Made by a program: the position numbers and the translations under genes. A model generated the notes under the pieces. The model searched no databases and was not told where the DNA came from. It saw only the letters and a list, made by a program, of their open reading frames with translations. Source: Oscillibacter sp. (GTDB taxonomy: Bacteria; Bacillota; Clostridia; Oscillospirales; Oscillospiraceae). From it: a stretch of DNA of 49,612 nt. Where the stretch lies: positions 1-49,612 of the forward strand of contig JAAVHC010000015.1 in NCBI GenBank assembly GCA_014799925.1. Reading direction: 5' to 3'. Of the stretch, positions 49,322-49,612 are shown piece after piece; the first letter of the stretch is position 1, and each line of letters begins with the position of its first letter.

Positions 49322-49612
49322 TTATTTCTCCGCGATATAGTGATAATACCGCTCCAGCTTGTGCGGCATGGCGTCCTTGTCGTCCAGGAACGCTTTTGCC
49401 ATACACGCGTAGAGCTCCACGCTGCCGGCGTTGGCCTTCTCAACCGCCTTGCAGTAGTCCGAATACATCATGTTCATCGCGGCATAGAACATCACCGGAT
49501 CACAGTCAATACTGTGCTTCTCCCGGACCTGCTCGGTCTGCTCCATCTTCCAGTGGCCGCCGTGCGTACCGTCGGCGTTTTCCATATCGGCAACCCAACG
49601 CATAACCTGATC
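49322..49612 (-). CDS. Phage-type conserved protein, probably partial
   Basis: The visible part (93 residues from ATG 49603, or open to the edge with D-Q-V before it) contains M-E-N-A-D-G-T-H-G-G-H-W-K-M-E-Q-T-E-Q-V, D-C-D-P-V-M-F-Y-A-A-M-N-M-M-Y-S-D-Y-C-K-A and A-K-A-F-L-D-D-K-D-A. That pattern recurs in small conserved proteins of Firmicute prophages, in my recollection of unknown function. Its frame continues past the window edge. Adjacent to the tRNA fragment, it marks the end of a prophage or related element. Confidence 0.65.
   Translation of the reverse strand, partial: DQVMRWVADMENADGTHGGHWKMEQTEQVREKHSIDCDPVMFYAAMNMMYSDYCKAVEKANAGSVELYACMAKAFLDDKDAMPHKLERYYHYIAEK

Noticed and set aside
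1-49612. CRISPR array
   Set aside because: No evenly spaced direct repeats with unique spacers were seen; the only dispersed repeat has three widely separated copies.

Overview
The window looks like chromosomal DNA of a gut-type anaerobic Firmicute, probably a Clostridia/Oscillospiraceae-like organism. This is an inference from the oxygen-independent (Cbi-type) cobalamin pathway, SLH-anchored surface protein, Gram-positive ribosome binding sites, sigma-A promoters, and moderately high GC core genes next to lower-GC accessory DNA. No taxonomic marker gene is present.

Layout. 1-5.4 kb is a decayed mobile region: the first codons of an integrase at the left edge, an IS110-family element with a possible bridge-RNA region, a RelB/RelE-type toxin-antitoxin pair, the C-terminal remnant of a Sel1-repeat conjugative relaxase, a split DUF6076-like gene, and a frameshifted 3-methyladenine DNA glycosylase I. 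5.4-27.6 kb is the centrepiece: two tandem promoter-plus-cobalamin-riboswitch leaders followed by about 20 tightly packed or overlapping plus-strand genes. The first encodes a secreted cobaltochelatase (CbiK) carrying three SLH cell-wall anchors. It is followed by a lipoprotein with a related C-terminal domain, a BtuF/BtuC/BtuD-type importer, and almost the whole anaerobic route: cbiD, cbiL, cbiF, cbiG, cbiH, cbiJ, cbiET, cbiA, cobT, cobU, cobS, a second miniature CobU-like protein, cobC, cbiB, cobD, cbiP and cbiC. No cytosolic chelatase, siroheme synthase or corrinoid adenosyltransferase gene is in the window.

27.6-35.3 kb holds a small unknown protein, a LysR regulator after a structured leader, a convergent FAD oxidoreductase/SLC13-type transporter pair, an approximately 0.86 kb gene-free stretch with hairpins, glmS, and an IS5-family remnant. 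35.3-44.3 kb is a minus-strand set of envelope-related genes: an LXXG-repeat lipoprotein, an MMPL/RND exporter, two DUF308/HdeD-like membrane proteins, a TetR regulator, a patatin phospholipase, a TVP38/VTT membrane protein and a radical SAM/SPASM enzyme. Two of its promoters share a near-identical terminator-promoter module. 44.4-48.9 kb is a decaying carbohydrate locus: phosphoglucomutase and a LacI regulator appear intact, but the GH1 glucosidase, SGNH esterase and sugar-binding lipoprotein are broken. The right edge has a 3'-tRNA fragment, a likely attachment site, next to a phage-type gene that runs out of the window.

Working together: the riboswitches should shut down the 21 kb operon when cobalamin is plentiful. 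The importer and surface chelatase suggest that capture or metallation of a tetrapyrrole outside the cell is coupled to cytosolic B12 synthesis. That coupling is the most unusual biology here and remains a hypothesis.
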